Position numbers and translations under genes: made by a program. The notes below the pieces were generated by a model. It did not search any database, had not been told where the DNA came from, and saw nothing but the letters and a program-made list of their open reading frames with translations. Shown here in pieces: positions 33,808-41,991 of a stretch of 64,000 nucleotides of DNA. Source of the stretch: Aquipseudomonas alcaligenes_A (GTDB taxonomy: Bacteria; Pseudomonadota; Gammaproteobacteria; Pseudomonadales; Pseudomonadaceae); NCBI GenBank assembly GCA_048595745.1, contig CP184361.1; one strand, written 5' to 3'. How positions within the stretch are numbered: position 1 is the first letter of the stretch; each line of letters opens with the position of its first letter.

Positions 33808-35007
33808 ATGAACCCAGCCCCAAAACCCCTCGCCGGCCTGAAAGTGGTCGAACTCGGCACCCTGATCGCCGGCCCCTTCGCTTCGCGCATCTGTGCCGAG
33901 TTCGGCGCCGAGGTGGTCAAGGTCGAGTCGCCGGATGGCGGCGACCCGCTGCGCAAGTGGCGCAAGCTGTACGAAGGCACTTCGCTGTGGTGGTTCGTGC
34001 AGGCGCGCAACAAGCGCTCGATCACCCTCAACCTCAAGCACGAGGAAGGCCGCGAGGTGCTGAAAAAACTGCTCGCCGAGGCCGACATCCTGATCGAGAA
34101 CTTCCGCCCCGGCGTACTGGAGAAGCTCGGCTTGGGTTGGGACGTGCTGCATGCGCTGAACCCGAAGCTGGTCATGGTGCGCCTGTCCGGCTTCGGCCAG
34201 AGCGGACCGATGAAGGACCAACCGGGCTTCGGCGCGGTCGGCGAATCCATGGGCGGGCTGCGTTACATCACCGGCTTCGAGGACCGCCCACCGGTGCGCA
34301 CCGGCATCAGCATCGGCGACTCGATCGCCGCCCTGTGGGGCGTGATTGGCGCGCTGATGGCGCTGCGTCACCGCGAAGTCAACGGCGGCCAGGGGCAGGT
34401 GGTGGACGTGGCGCTCTATGAAGCGGTGTTCGCCATGATGGAGTCGATGGTGCCGGAGTTCGATGTATTCGGCTTCATCAGGGAGAGAACCGGCAACATC
34501 ATGCCCGGCATCACCCCCTCCTCCATCCATACCTGCGCAGACGGCAAACATATCCAGATCGGCGCCAATGGCGATGCGATCTTCCAGCGCTTTATGCGCG
34601 CCATCGACCGTCACGATCTGGCGGATGCACCGGACCTGGCCGATAACGCCGGTCGCGATGCGCGGCGCGACGAACTCTACGGGGTGATCGACCGCTGGGC
34701 CGCCAGCCTGCCGCTGAGCGAGGTGGAGGCGATCCTGGTGCGCGCCGAAGTGCCGGCCAGCCGCATCTATTCCGCCGAGGACATGTTTGCCGACCCGCAA
34801 TTCCTCGCCCGCGAAATGTTCCTCTCGGCCCGACTGCCAGACGGCAAACCGTTCAGGATGCCCGGTATCGTGCCCAAGCTCTCCGACACGCCCGGCGGCG
34901 TGGAGTGGACCGGCCCGCAGCTGGGCGAGCACAACGCCGAGGTACTGGGCGAGCTGGGCTACAGCGCCGAGGACATTGCCGCGTTGAAGGCCGGCGGCGC
35001 CATCTGA
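33808..35007 (+). CDS. CaiB/BaiF family (class III) CoA transferase
   Basis: The 399-aa protein is a class III CoA transferase, moving CoA between two carboxylic acids. Typical segments are LKVVELGTLIAGPFASRICAEFGAEVVKVE, NKRSITLNLK, ENFRPGVLEKLGLG, RLSGFGQSGP and YITGFEDRPPVRTGISIGDSIAALWG. The last carries the Asp expected to form the acyl anhydride (the D of SIGDS). The ATG at 33808 begins MNPAPKPLAGLKV; one at 33793 is possible. It lies 130 nt before dauB but has no obvious link to arginine metabolism. The substrate acid is unknown. Confidence 0.9.
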   Translation: MNPAPKPLAGLKVVELGTLIAGPFASRICAEFGAEVVKVESPDGGDPLRKWRKLYEGTSLWWFVQARNKRSITLNLKHEEGREVLKKLLAEADILIENFRPGVLEKLGLGWDVLHALNPKLVMVRLSGFGQSGPMKDQPGFGAVGESMGGLRYITGFEDRPPVRTGISIGDSIAALWGVIGALMALRHREVNGGQGQVVDVALYEAVFAMMESMVPEFDVFGFIRERTGNIMPGITPSSIHTCADGKHIQIGANGDAIFQRFMRAIDRHDLADAPDLADNAGRDARRDELYGVIDRWAASLPLSEVEAILVRAEVPASRIYSAEDMFADPQFLAREMFLSARLPDGKPFRMPGIVPKLSDTPGGVEWTGPQLGEHNAEVLGELGYSAEDIAALKAGGAI

Positions 35008-35078
35008 CAGACGCCGCGCGGAAAGGGACACCCAGGCGACGACGGCTTTCAGCGAAGCGCCACCGAGCAGCGGGTCGC

Positions 35079-35107
35079 TTGCCGATAAATACTTTAAAGT
35101 CCAAAAT
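35079..35107 (+). promoter_or_regulatory. Candidate sigma-70 promoter of dauBAR
   Basis: TTGCCG (35079-35084) and CAAAAT (35102-35107) are spaced by 17 nt, and the palindrome described next overlaps the -10. A repressor on that palindrome would block RNA polymerase. The boxes are only moderately close to consensus. Confidence 0.4.
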
Positions 35108-35113
35108 GGACAA
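35097..35113. promoter_or_regulatory. Candidate DauR operator at the dauB promoter
   Basis: AAGTCCA-AAA-TGGACAA has a perfect core, GTCCA-N3-TGGAC. The same core occurs at 41204-41216 upstream of the basic-amino-acid-type binding protein. It overlaps the candidate -10 box, as expected for a repressor site. DauR is known as the repressor of dauBAR in P. aeruginosa; that it binds this particular sequence is inference. Confidence 0.6.
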
Positions 35114-35137
35114 ACAAGTATTCACGGAGACAGCCGC

Positions 35138-36079
35138 ATGACCCGCGTGATCGACCAGACTGAAGCCGAACGCCTGCTCGCACGGATCGACGTGCATCAG
35201 GCCATGCGTGCCATGTTCGCCAGCCTGGCCGAAGGTCGCGCGGTGCAACCGGCACAGCAGCTGGTGGAATTCCCCGGCGGCGGCGATTTCATCAATTACC
35301 TGGGCGTGCTGGCTGACGAGGGGGTCTATGGGATCAAGACCTCGCCCTATATCCCCGGCCCGCAGGGCGCCACCGTGACGGCCTGGACCCTGCTGATGTC
35401 GATGCGCAGCGGCCAGCCGCTGCTGCTGTGCGACGCCAAGAGCCTGACCACGGCACGCACCGCCGCCACCACTGCGGTGGCCGTGGAGGAACTGGCGCCG
35501 GCACATGCCACGCGCCTGGCCATCATCGGCAGCGGCCCGGTGGCCCGCGCCCACCTGCATTACGTGAAGAACCTGCGCGACTGGCAGGACATCCACCTGT
35601 ACTCACCACGCCTGACCGCCGAGAGCGCCACCCGGCAGGCCGAGCTGCGCGCCCTGGACCCACGCCTGCAGCTGTGCGCCAGCCTGGAGGAAGCCGTGGC
35701 CACGGCGGACGTCATTCTGCTGTGCACCTCCTCCGCCAGCCCGGTGCTCGACCCGCTGTGCCTGGGGCGCAACGTGCTGGTCACCTCGATCAGCACCAAC
35801 GCGCCACGCGCCCATGAGGTGCCGCCGACCAGCCTGGAAGGCATGGACGTGTACTGCGACTACCGCGCCACCACCCCGGGCGCGGCCGGCGAGATGGTGC
35901 TGGCGAGCGAGAGCGGCTGGAACCGCCAGCTGATCTGCGGCGACCTGCCCGAGCTGGTCAGCGGACTGGTGGCCAAGCCCACCTACGAGCGCCCGGTCTT
36001 CTTCCGCTCCATCGGCCTGGGCCTGGAAGACATGGCGCTAGCCAACGCCCTGCATCAGTTGCTGGAGCAGGGCCAATGA
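35138..36079 (+). CDS. dauB: DauB, iminoarginine reductase (ornithine cyclodeaminase family)
   Basis: DauB is the NAD(P)H-dependent partner that reduces 2-ketoarginine/iminoarginine to L-arginine after DauA oxidises D-arginine. The 313-aa protein has the ornithine cyclodeaminase/mu-crystallin layout. The N-terminal substrate part has GIKTSPYIPG, and the Rossmann motif is LAIIGSGPVARAHLHYV (about 129-145). The stop overlaps the start of dauA (ATGA). Gene order and orientation are those known for dauBAR. Confidence 0.92.
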   Translation: MTRVIDQTEAERLLARIDVHQAMRAMFASLAEGRAVQPAQQLVEFPGGGDFINYLGVLADEGVYGIKTSPYIPGPQGATVTAWTLLMSMRSGQPLLLCDAKSLTTARTAATTAVAVEELAPAHATRLAIIGSGPVARAHLHYVKNLRDWQDIHLYSPRLTAESATRQAELRALDPRLQLCASLEEAVATADVILLCTSSASPVLDPLCLGRNVLVTSISTNAPRAHEVPPTSLEGMDVYCDYRATTPGAAGEMVLASESGWNRQLICGDLPELVSGLVAKPTYERPVFFRSIGLGLEDMALANALHQLLEQGQ

Positions 36080-37230
36080 GCGACGTGATCCACACCGACT
36101 ATCTGATCATCGGCGCCGGCATCGCCGACGCCAGCACCGGCTACTTCCTCGCCCCGCACGGCAAGACCCTACTGCTGGAGCGCGAAAGCCAGCCCGGCTA
36201 CCACAGCACCGGACGCTCCGCGGCGCTCTACACCCTGGCCTACGGCACGCCGCAGGTACGCGCCCTGACCGCCGCCAGCCGCGCCTTCTTCGACGCTCCG
36301 CCGCGCGGCTTCAGCGAGCATGCGCTGCTCAGCCCGCGCGGCGAGATGGTGGTGGACTTCAGCGGCGACCCGGTGGAACTGCAGCTGCAATACGCAAGCG
36401 GCAAGGCCAGCGTGCCGGAGATGCGCCTGCTCAGCGCCGACGAGGCCTGCGCCCTGGTTCCGGTGCTGCGCCGCGACAAGGTCCACGGTGCCATGCTCGA
36501 CCCCAGCGCTGCCGACATCGACACCGATGCCCTGCACCAGGGCTACCTGCGCGGCATCCGCCAGCACGGCGGAGAAATTCACTGCAACCGCGAAGTCACC
36601 AACATCGACCGGGTCGAGGGTGGCTGGCAGGTGCACTGTGGCGAGCAGCGCTATCGCGGCCGCGTACTGATCAACGCCGCTGGCGGCTGGTGCGACGAAA
36701 TCGCCCGCCTGGCCGGTGTCGCGCCGATCGGCCTGACGCCGCGGCGTCGCGCCGCCTTCACCTTCCCGGCGCCGGAGGGCATGGACTGCCACACCTGGCC
36801 CTGCCTGGTGGACCTGCACGAGGCCTTCTACTTCAAGCCGGACGCCGGCCAGCTGCTCGGCTCGCCCGCCAACGCCGACCCGGTGGCGCCGCACGACGTG
36901 CAGCCCGAAGAGCTGGACATCGCCATGGGCCTGTACCAGATCGAGGAGCACACCAGCCTGCAGGTACGCCGCCCGGCGCACACCTGGGCCGGCCTGCGCA
37001 GCTTCGTCGCCGACGGTGATCTGGTCGGCGGCTACGACAGCCAGGCCGAGGGCTTCTTCTGGGTCGCCGCCCAGGGCGGCTATGGCATCCAGACCAGCGC
37101 GGCGATGGGCGAGGCCTGCGCCGCCCTGATCCGCCGCCTGCCGCTGCCGGCACACATCGCCCGCTTCGGCCTGAGCGAAGCCATGCTCAGCCCCGCGCGC
37201 CTGCACCGCACGGACAGCAGCCGCCACTGA
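36076..37230 (+). CDS. dauA: DauA, FAD-dependent D-arginine dehydrogenase with unusual substitutions
   Basis: DauA oxidises D-arginine and other D-amino acids at the membrane or cytoplasm. The 384-aa protein is clearly the D-arginine dehydrogenase type. It has GYHSTGRSAA...YTLAYGTPQVRALTAASRAFF, LSPRGEMVVDF with the guanidino-binding Glu (residue 90), YFKPDAGQLLGSPANADPV and HTWAGLRSFVADGDLVGGY. Two positions depart from the family. The FAD motif reads GAGIAD (third Gly is Asp18), and the active-site His position before YT is Leu51. Activity may therefore be altered. It overlaps dauB by 4 nt. Confidence 0.92.
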   Translation: MSDVIHTDYLIIGAGIADASTGYFLAPHGKTLLLERESQPGYHSTGRSAALYTLAYGTPQVRALTAASRAFFDAPPRGFSEHALLSPRGEMVVDFSGDPVELQLQYASGKASVPEMRLLSADEACALVPVLRRDKVHGAMLDPSAADIDTDALHQGYLRGIRQHGGEIHCNREVTNIDRVEGGWQVHCGEQRYRGRVLINAAGGWCDEIARLAGVAPIGLTPRRRAAFTFPAPEGMDCHTWPCLVDLHEAFYFKPDAGQLLGSPANADPVAPHDVQPEELDIAMGLYQIEEHTSLQVRRPAHTWAGLRSFVADGDLVGGYDSQAEGFFWVAAQGGYGIQTSAAMGEACAALIRRLPLPAHIARFGLSEAMLSPARLHRTDSSRH

Positions 37231-37325
37231 GCCGCCCGGCCAGCCCGGCCCTGCTGCGGGCAGCGCCTGATGACGCCCCCGGCGCTTTGCGGCACACTCG
37301 CCGAGCCGATTCTGGAGCCCACCGC

Positions 37326-37955
37326 ATGACGTCCCGCCCCGCCGCCGACCTCGACAACTTCCGCGCGATTGCCGACGCCATCGCCACCCTGTTCTTCCCC
37401 CACGCCGAGGTGGTGCTGCACGACCTGCGCACGCAGAAGATCGACCACATCGCCAACAACCTGTCCAAGCGTGCGGTGGGCGACGATGCGGCCCTGGAAG
37501 ACCTGCTGGAGAACACCCCGGACGAACGCAATATCGGCCCTTACGAGAAACTCAACTGGGACGGTCAGAAGATCCGCTCGGTCAGCACCGTGCTGCGCGA
37601 CGCCGAGGGCACGCCGATCGCCGTGCTGTGCCTGAACCTGAATATCTCGCTGTTCGAAACGGCCAAGCAGGCGCTCGACCTGTTCCTCTCCTCCAGCAAG
37701 GTGATTCCCCAGCCCGACGCGCTGTTCCGCGACGACTGGCAGGAGCGCATCAACACCTTCCTGCACAGCTGGCTGCGCCAGCGCCAGCTCGGCCTCAACC
37801 TGCTGACCCGCGAGCACAAGCGCGAACTGGTGGAGGCGCTGCACGCCGAAGGCGCGTTCAAGGGCAAGAGCGCCGCCAACTACGTGGCCAACGTGCTCAA
37901 CATGGGCCGCGCCACCGTGTACAAGCACCTCAAGGAAATCAAGGGCGAGGCCTGA
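37326..37955 (+). CDS. dauR: DauR, YheO-type PAS-like/HTH repressor of dauBAR
   Basis: DauR is the repressor of the D-arginine operon. The 209-aa protein has an N-terminal YheO-like PAS-type sensor (residues 10-115: VVLHDLRTQKIDHIANNLSKRAVGDD and SVSTVLRDAEGTPIAVLCLNLNI). It ends in a short DNA-binding domain (KGKSAANYVANVLNMGRATVYKHLKEIKGEA, about 180-209). The ATG at 37326 lies 95 nt after dauA. It is probably cotranscribed with dauBA, which gives autoregulation. Confidence 0.9.
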   Translation: MTSRPAADLDNFRAIADAIATLFFPHAEVVLHDLRTQKIDHIANNLSKRAVGDDAALEDLLENTPDERNIGPYEKLNWDGQKIRSVSTVLRDAEGTPIAVLCLNLNISLFETAKQALDLFLSSSKVIPQPDALFRDDWQERINTFLHSWLRQRQLGLNLLTREHKRELVEALHAEGAFKGKSAANYVANVLNMGRATVYKHLKEIKGEA

Positions 37956-37958
37956 GGT

Positions 37959-38852
37959 TCAGGGCAGCGCGTAGGCCTTGAACAACAGCCGCACCTGCTC
38001 GCTCGGCTCGCCGAAATAGCGGCGGTACAGCGGCTCGATCTCACCGCTGCGATAGATCAGGCTCAACTCGCTGTCGACCAGCAGACGCAGATCCTCGTCG
38101 CCACGCAGCAGGGCAAGTGCTACCGGTTCCAACTCGAAGATTCGCTCAAGCACGCGGGGACGCTGCGGTGCGCTGCTGGAAGCCACAAGCTCCTGCAGCA
38201 CCGCACGGTCACCGAAGAAGGCGTCGGCCTTACCGCTCTCAAGCAGGGCAGTGCCCTCGGCAAAACTCTGAACCGGCACCACCTCGGAGACCACACCGAG
38301 CAGACGCAGCTGCTGACGAGCCCACTGTTCGGTCGTGCTGCCCGCGATCACCGCAAAGGTGCCCCGCGCCAGCCCGCGGTTGAGAGTGGCACGCCATTGT
38401 GGCGCAGTACGCTCAACGCGCCCCTCCAGCACTCTCAGAAGGTCCGGTGGCACCTCGTCGCGTACCGCCACACCGCGCCCTGAGGGATAGACTGGCAGGG
38501 AGAAACTGACACTGCGGCGCCGCTCCAGGCTCGCAACCAGCGGGCTACACAGCAGATCCATCTGCCCGTCCTGCAAGGCTGCCAGCGCCTCCTCGCGAGC
38601 GAACTGACGATAGACCAGGCGCAGCTGCGGCAAAGCCTGATCGCGCGCGACTCGCGCGGCAATACGCTGGCAAAGCTCGATGACATAGCCAGACGGCTGA
38701 TCGACCGGCCCGGACGAGAAAGGCTGCAGCTGATCTACATATCCAAGGGTAAGGGTGTTGCTCTCCCGCACCCGCTCCAAGGTCTGTGCCGCCAGCGGCA
38801 GAGCCAGCCCGAATGCCAGGGCAACGCCAAGAATGCGCCGTGCGATCATCAT
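37959..38852 (-). CDS. Amino-acid-type solute-binding protein without cognate ABC genes
   Basis: The 297-aa protein has a signal peptide (MMIARRILGVALAFGLALPLAAQ) and a family 3 solute-binding fold (RESNTLTLGYVDQLQPFSSG, then QDGQMDLLCSPLVASLERRRSVSFSLP). It is encoded just after the PotE-like antiporter, whose TGA overlaps its ATG. No ABC permease or ATPase is nearby, so it is not a simple ABC component. It might bind the antiporter substrate or act as a sensor. The role is unknown; the start could also be the second ATG at 38849. Confidence 0.87.
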   Translation of the reverse strand: MMIARRILGVALAFGLALPLAAQTLERVRESNTLTLGYVDQLQPFSSGPVDQPSGYVIELCQRIAARVARDQALPQLRLVYRQFAREEALAALQDGQMDLLCSPLVASLERRRSVSFSLPVYPSGRGVAVRDEVPPDLLRVLEGRVERTAPQWRATLNRGLARGTFAVIAGSTTEQWARQQLRLLGVVSEVVPVQSFAEGTALLESGKADAFFGDRAVLQELVASSSAPQRPRVLERIFELEPVALALLRGDEDLRLLVDSELSLIYRSGEIEPLYRRYFGEPSEQVRLLFKAYALP

Positions 38853-40189
38853 TGCGCCCTCCCTGTGGAAACCGGTGCGGCGCGCTCATCCAGGAAGCGG
38901 TCGGCGATGTAACCGAACAGCAGATAGCCTACCGCCGTGACCAGCATGCCGCCGAACACGGCCTCCGTGCCCGAGGCATACAGTGCGTAGAAGCTGTAGG
39001 CCATGGCCACGGCCAGCGCAGCCCCGTTGCGATACTGCACCCTGCGCCCCACTCCCGCTTTGCGCATGATGATCAGCAACGCCGAGAGTGCGGTGATGTA
39101 CGGAATGATGTTGGTAACCGCCGCCAGGTTGACCAGCTTGCCGAACTGCTCGGAGGCGTTGGGCGATATGGTCGAGACCGCCATGCCGGTTTGCAGGGCA
39201 GCATTGGCGATCAGACCGATGATCGGCGCACCCATCAACGTCACGCGGGCGAAGAAGCTCGGGAACATGCGCTGCTCGGCGGTGACCTTGGCGGTCTGCG
39301 CCAGGGTGAACTGCCAGCCCAGCAACGAGCCGACGCAGGCCATGACCGCCAGGGCCATGATGATGTCACCGACCCCGTCGTTGAACATCTGCGCGTAGAC
39401 GAAGGCGAAAGGCGCCGTGGAGTTGGCCAGCTCGGCGTTCGGCACGATGCCCATGATCACCGAAGTGGAGGCTACATAGACCACTGCTGCCCCCAGGGTA
39501 CCGAGCAGGCAGGCCAGCGGCACGTTGCGCTGCGGGTTTTCCACCGCATCGGAATTCTGCGCCGCCGACTCCATGCCGAGAAACGCCCACAGGGTCAGCG
39601 GGATGCTTTGTGCGATGGCCTCGCTGGTGGCAATGCCGGTGGGATTCCAGGCCTGGCGGAACACCTCGGCGTCAAACCAGAACCAGCCGATCAGCGATAA
39701 CCCGGCCACCGGGATGATCACGCCCCAGACGGTAATGGAGCCGATCTGCCCGGTGACTTTCGGTCCGCCGAAGTTGGCCAGCGAGGTCAGCCAGATCAGC
39801 CCGACCGTACCGACAAACAACGGGATGGCACCACTGCCCAGCCAGGGTAGGAAAGGTGTGAGGTAGCCCACCGCAGAGATGGCGATGGCGACGTTGCCGA
39901 TGGCCAGCGAGAGGAAATACAGATAGGAACAGAGGAAGAACGCCGACTTGCCGTGCGCCTCCTCGGTATAGGCCGACATGCCCCCCGGCCGCGTGCAGAA
40001 AATGCCGCACTGGGCAAAACAATAGGCGATGGCCATCGAGCCGATGGCGGTGATCACCCAGGACAGCAGGGAAACCGCCCCTAGCTGGGCCATGCTCGAC
40101 GGCAGCATGATGATGCCCGAGCCCATCATGTTCACCGCCACCAGGGTGGTCAGCCCGGTGAGCCCCATTTTCTTGCCAGCCTGAGCCAT
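38849..40189 (-). CDS. PotE/AdiC-like basic amino acid-polyamine antiporter
   Basis: The 446-aa protein is a 12-TM APC-family transporter of the PotE/CadB/AdiC group, which swaps amino acids with their decarboxylated amines. The TM1 substrate-binding motif is visible as VAVNMMGSGIIMLPSS. TM3 has AQCGIFCTRPGGMSAYTEEAHG and the TM6 region has LTLWAFLGMESAAQNSDAVENPQRNVPLA. The ATG at 40189 has a GGAGGG site about 7 nt upstream; a start at 40216 is less likely. Its product probably imports or exports arginine, ornithine, lysine or putrescine. It lies next to the dau genes but faces the other way. Confidence 0.9.
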   Translation of the reverse strand: MAQAGKKMGLTGLTTLVAVNMMGSGIIMLPSSMAQLGAVSLLSWVITAIGSMAIAYCFAQCGIFCTRPGGMSAYTEEAHGKSAFFLCSYLYFLSLAIGNVAIAISAVGYLTPFLPWLGSGAIPLFVGTVGLIWLTSLANFGGPKVTGQIGSITVWGVIIPVAGLSLIGWFWFDAEVFRQAWNPTGIATSEAIAQSIPLTLWAFLGMESAAQNSDAVENPQRNVPLACLLGTLGAAVVYVASTSVIMGIVPNAELANSTAPFAFVYAQMFNDGVGDIIMALAVMACVGSLLGWQFTLAQTAKVTAEQRMFPSFFARVTLMGAPIIGLIANAALQTGMAVSTISPNASEQFGKLVNLAAVTNIIPYITALSALLIIMRKAGVGRRVQYRNGAALAVAMAYSFYALYASGTEAVFGGMLVTAVGYLLFGYIADRFLDERAAPVSTGRAQ

Positions 40190-40256
40190 ATCCACCCTCC
40201 CCCAAGGAATTGCCATTGCATACTAGGAGAGATCGGGTTGACTAGCCCCTTAAGCG

Positions 40257-40281
40257 CAAAAGGCCGCACGCATCGCGGCCT
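40257..40281 (-). terminator. Rho-independent terminator of the binding-protein gene
   Basis: On the minus strand AGGCCGC and GCGGCCT form the stem around a 7-nt loop, followed by TTTTG. It lies 19 nt past the stop of the gene ending at 40300. Confidence 0.75.
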
Positions 40282-40299
40282 CTTGCGGTCCTACCGGCC

Positions 40300-41076
40300 T
40301 CACTCGCCGTAGATATCGAAACTGAAGTACTTGCTCTGGATCTTCTGGTACTCGCCATTGGCCCGCAGCGCCAGGATGGCTGAATTGAGCTGGTCCAGCA
40401 GCGCCTTGTGACCCTTGCGCACGGCGATGCCGGCACCCTCGCCGAAGTAGGCCGGATCGGTGAAGGACGGGCCGACGAAGGCGAAGCCCTTGCCCTGCTC
40501 GGTCTTGAGGAAGCCCTCGTCGACCGGGATAGCGTCGGCCAGGGTGCCGTCGACACGACCGGCGACCATGTCCAGGTAGATTTCGTTCTGCGAGCTGTAG
40601 CGCACCACTTCCACGCCCTTGGGCGCCAGTACCTCGCTGGCGAAGCGGTCGGTGGTGGTGGCGCGCTGCACGGCGATGCGCTTGCCGGCCAGGCTGCTGA
40701 AGTCGTCGCTGACCACGGTACCTTCCTTCATCGTCAGGCGAGCCGGGCTGTAGTAGTACTTGCCGGTGAAATCCACCGATTTGCGGCGCTCGTCGGTGAT
40801 GGTCAGCGACGACAGCACGGCATCGACCTTCTTCACCTTCAGCGACGGGATCAGGCCGTCGAACTCCTGCTCCACCCACTGGCACTCGACCTTCATCTCG
40901 GCACACAGGGCCACGCCGATATCCACATCGAAACCGGCAATCGAACCATCGGCCTGCTTGAAGGCGAACGGCGGGTAGGCGGCTTCGATACCCAGGCGCA
41001 GCGGCTTGTCGGCAGCGAGCAGGCTGGAGGCCATCAGGCTCAGGGCGAGGCCGCCCAGCAATGCGAGTTTCTTCAT
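40300..41076 (-). CDS. Basic-amino-acid-type ABC periplasmic binding protein
   Basis: The 258-aa protein has a signal peptide (MKKLALLGGLALSLMASSLLAAD). It shows the arginine/ornithine/lysine-binding signature LRLGIEAAYPPFAFKQADGSIAGFDVDIGVALC, followed by VEQEFDGLIPSLKVKKVDAVLSSLTITDERRKSVDFTGKYYYSPARL. The ATG at 41076 has GGGAG 7 nt upstream. Its promoter region carries the candidate DauR palindrome, so it likely serves arginine or D-arginine uptake. A similar gene lies next to dauR in P. aeruginosa as I recall. ABC permeases are not encoded nearby. Confidence 0.93.
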   Translation of the reverse strand: MKKLALLGGLALSLMASSLLAADKPLRLGIEAAYPPFAFKQADGSIAGFDVDIGVALCAEMKVECQWVEQEFDGLIPSLKVKKVDAVLSSLTITDERRKSVDFTGKYYYSPARLTMKEGTVVSDDFSSLAGKRIAVQRATTTDRFASEVLAPKGVEVVRYSSQNEIYLDMVAGRVDGTLADAIPVDEGFLKTEQGKGFAFVGPSFTDPAYFGEGAGIAVRKGHKALLDQLNSAILALRANGEYQKIQSKYFSFDIYGE

Positions 41077-41201
41077 GGTGTGACTCCCGAATGCATCCGC
41101 ACCAGGGCGGACAGGTTGGCGATGGGCAGAAGGCAGTGGCGCCGGCCGAAGCCGGAACCCAGGGACCGCAGCCTGCCGAACAGGCCACAATTTATACTTA
41201 T

Positions 41202-41218
41202 AAGTCCACTCTGGACTT
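41202..41218. promoter_or_regulatory. Candidate DauR operator upstream of the arginine-type binding protein
   Basis: AAGTCCA-CTC-TGGACTT is a perfect 7-3-7 palindrome. Its core GTCCA-N3-TGGAC equals that at 35099-35111. On the minus strand it is next to TATAAG and TATAAAT boxes, about 125 nt before the start codon at 41076. This suggests the same regulator controls both genes. Confidence 0.6.
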
Positions 41219-41288
41219 TTACGTACAAATCGTCAACCGCCTGTCACATCACCCGCGCACGGCGCGCGATCGCCCAAAACGTCTGGGT

Positions 41289-41744
41289 TCAAGAGCGTGA
41301 CCAGCGCGCCGCGGCGTGCTGGTCGCTGTCACGGCCCTCGACCCAGCGTGCGCCTTGCGGGGTGTCTTCCTTCTTCCAGAACGGCGCGCGGGTCTTCAGG
41401 TAGTCCATGATGAAGTTGCAGGCGTCGAACGCCGCCTGGCGATGGGCACTGGCAATACCGACGAAGACGATGGGTTCACCCGGTTGCAGCCGGCCGACCC
41501 GGTGCAGCACCTCCACCCGCAGCAGCGGCCAGCGCTGCTCGGCCTCACCGACGATGCCGGCCAGGGCCTTTTCGGTCATGCCCGGGTAGTGTTCGAGGAA
41601 CAGGCCATGCACGTCCTGCCCGTCGTTGTAGTCGCGCACGTAGCCGACGAAGGTGGCTACCGCGCCGATGCCCAGGTTGGCAGCGTGCAGCGCGTTGAGC
41701 TCGAAGCCCGGATCGAAGGCCTCGACCTGTACCCGGACAGCCAC
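41289..41744 (-). CDS. moaE: Molybdopterin synthase catalytic subunit MoaE
   Basis: MoaE, with the thiocarboxylated MoaD, puts two sulfurs into precursor Z to make molybdopterin. The 151-aa protein has GAVATFVGYVRDYNDG, LEHYPGMTEKAL, HRVGRLQPGEPIVFVGIAS and the catalytic-lysine region MDYLKTRAPFWKKE. It starts 1 nt after the moaD stop, and moaC is next upstream. Confidence 0.97.
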   Translation of the reverse strand: MAVRVQVEAFDPGFELNALHAANLGIGAVATFVGYVRDYNDGQDVHGLFLEHYPGMTEKALAGIVGEAEQRWPLLRVEVLHRVGRLQPGEPIVFVGIASAHRQAAFDACNFIMDYLKTRAPFWKKEDTPQGARWVEGRDSDQHAAARWSRS

Positions 41745-41745
41745 C

Positions 41746-41991
41746 CTAACCTCCCGTTACGGTCGGGAAGAAAGCGATCTCGTCACCGTCGGCGATTTCG
41801 GTGTCCAGGCTGCACAGTTCCTGGTTGCGCGCGCACATCAGGTTCTGCTCGGCCAGCACCTGCCACACGCCGCCACGGCTCTGCAGATGCTCGCGCAGCT
41901 GTTCCAGGTTGCTCAGCGCGGCACGCTGCAATTGCTCGCCCTCGATGCCCAACACCTCTCGGTAACGGGCGAAATACTGTACGCGGATCAT
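41746..41991 (-). CDS. moaD: Molybdopterin synthase sulfur carrier subunit MoaD
   Basis: MoaD is a small ubiquitin-like sulfur carrier (81 aa). It begins MIRVQYFARYREVLG and ends FFPTVTGG. The C-terminal Gly-Gly is activated and thiocarboxylated. Its ATG overlaps the moaC stop in ATGA, so moaC, moaD and moaE are coupled in that order. Confidence 0.96.
   Translation of the reverse strand: MIRVQYFARYREVLGIEGEQLQRAALSNLEQLREHLQSRGGVWQVLAEQNLMCARNQELCSLDTEIADGDEIAFFPTVTGG

Noticed and set aside
33808..35007. CoA transferase considered as part of the dau operon
   Set aside because: A 130-nt gap with its own candidate promoter and operator lies before dauB, and CoA transfer has no known role in D-arginine use.
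36076..37230. DauA considered as a pseudogene because of changes at FAD and active-site residues
   Set aside because: The frame is full length and the rest of the active site and coupling to dauB are intact. It is reported as a variant rather than a broken gene.
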